From: Gemmataceae bacterium
Lineage (GTDB): Bacteria; Planctomycetota; Planctomycetia; Gemmatales; Gemmataceae
Assembly (NCBI GenBank): GCA_020847555.1
Contig: JADLBT010000222.1
Coordinates: 1-14,750, forward strand
Length of the DNA stretch: 14,750 bases
Reading direction: 5' to 3'
A program made the translations under genes and the position numbers. Numbering within the stretch: position 1 is the first letter of the stretch; each line of letters opens with the position of its first letter. Shown piece after piece: positions 14,697-14,750 of this stretch. Under the pieces are notes generated by a model. The model was not told where the DNA came from. It ran no database searches and saw only the letters and a list, made by a program, of their open reading frames with translations.

Positions 14697-14750
14697 GTCG
14701 CGCAGCGTCCTCGGACGCCCCAGAGAGAGCGTGTTTCGCGCAAAGACGCA
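14697..14750. other. Downstream edge with a small stem-loop
   Basis: After the acylase stop, GCGTC-CTCG-GACGC (14705-14718) can form a 5-bp stem-loop, possibly part of a terminator, but no T-run follows at once and the sequence ends soon after. No gene start is evident before the edge. Confidence 0.3.

Noticed and set aside
1..14750. tRNA, rRNA, insertion sequences, phage genes, defence or biosynthetic clusters
   Set aside because: None was seen on either strand: no cloverleaf-like stretch with T-loop motif, no transposase or integrase motifs, and no secondary-metabolite synthase.

Overview
The window is GC-rich and densely coding. Its gene content points to a planctomycete, most likely of the Gemmata type. 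It carries a paired DUF1549/DUF1553 protein and Tat-exported DUF1501 protein, a secreted WD40 protein with a C-terminal HEAT-like tail, and an RpoD-like sigma factor with many relatives in that group. No rRNA, tRNA, CRISPR array, transposase or integrase is visible.

Layout: (1) 1-1464 (+) is the 3' part of a sigma-70 family factor whose frame is open to the left edge. (2) 1550-3178 (-) is a secreted thioredoxin-fold protein with a CPPC motif, convergent with the sigma gene; a 19-bp hairpin sits between the two stops. (3) 3179-3552 is a divergent intergenic region. (4) 3553-5271 and about 5414-6691 (+) are the DUF1549/DUF1553 plus DUF1501 pair, separated by a perfect 12-bp hairpin. A very long palindrome (6691-6789) overlaps the DUF1501 stop codon. 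(5) 6927-11369 (+) is a tight cluster: a small membrane-anchored protein, a GT-C type polytopic membrane protein starting inside the previous stop codon, a secreted 14-repeat WD40 protein starting 3 nt after the previous stop, and a 46-aa ORF with a strong ribosome binding site. (6) 11427-12191 (+) is a hemolysin III/PAQR membrane protein with a probable TTG start. (7) 12318-14696 (+) is an exported penicillin-acylase-family Ntn hydrolase with recognisable catalytic residues.

Most products are predicted to act in or beyond the cytoplasmic membrane. The DUF1549/DUF1553 and DUF1501 proteins are a known planctomycete pair of unknown function. The 6927-11369 cluster looks co-transcribed and may join a lipid-linked-sugar-dependent membrane transferase to a large extracytoplasmic propeller protein, but that link is inference. 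The two intergenic palindromes at 1487-1531 and 6691-6789 share a 26-nt core (22 of 26 identical), which suggests a dispersed REP-like element rather than two unrelated terminators.

No clear defence system, biosynthetic cluster or mobile element was found. The items most worth a second look are the related palindromes, the four-gene membrane/propeller cluster, the short 46-aa ORF, and the lysine-rich repeats in the DUF1549/DUF1553 protein.
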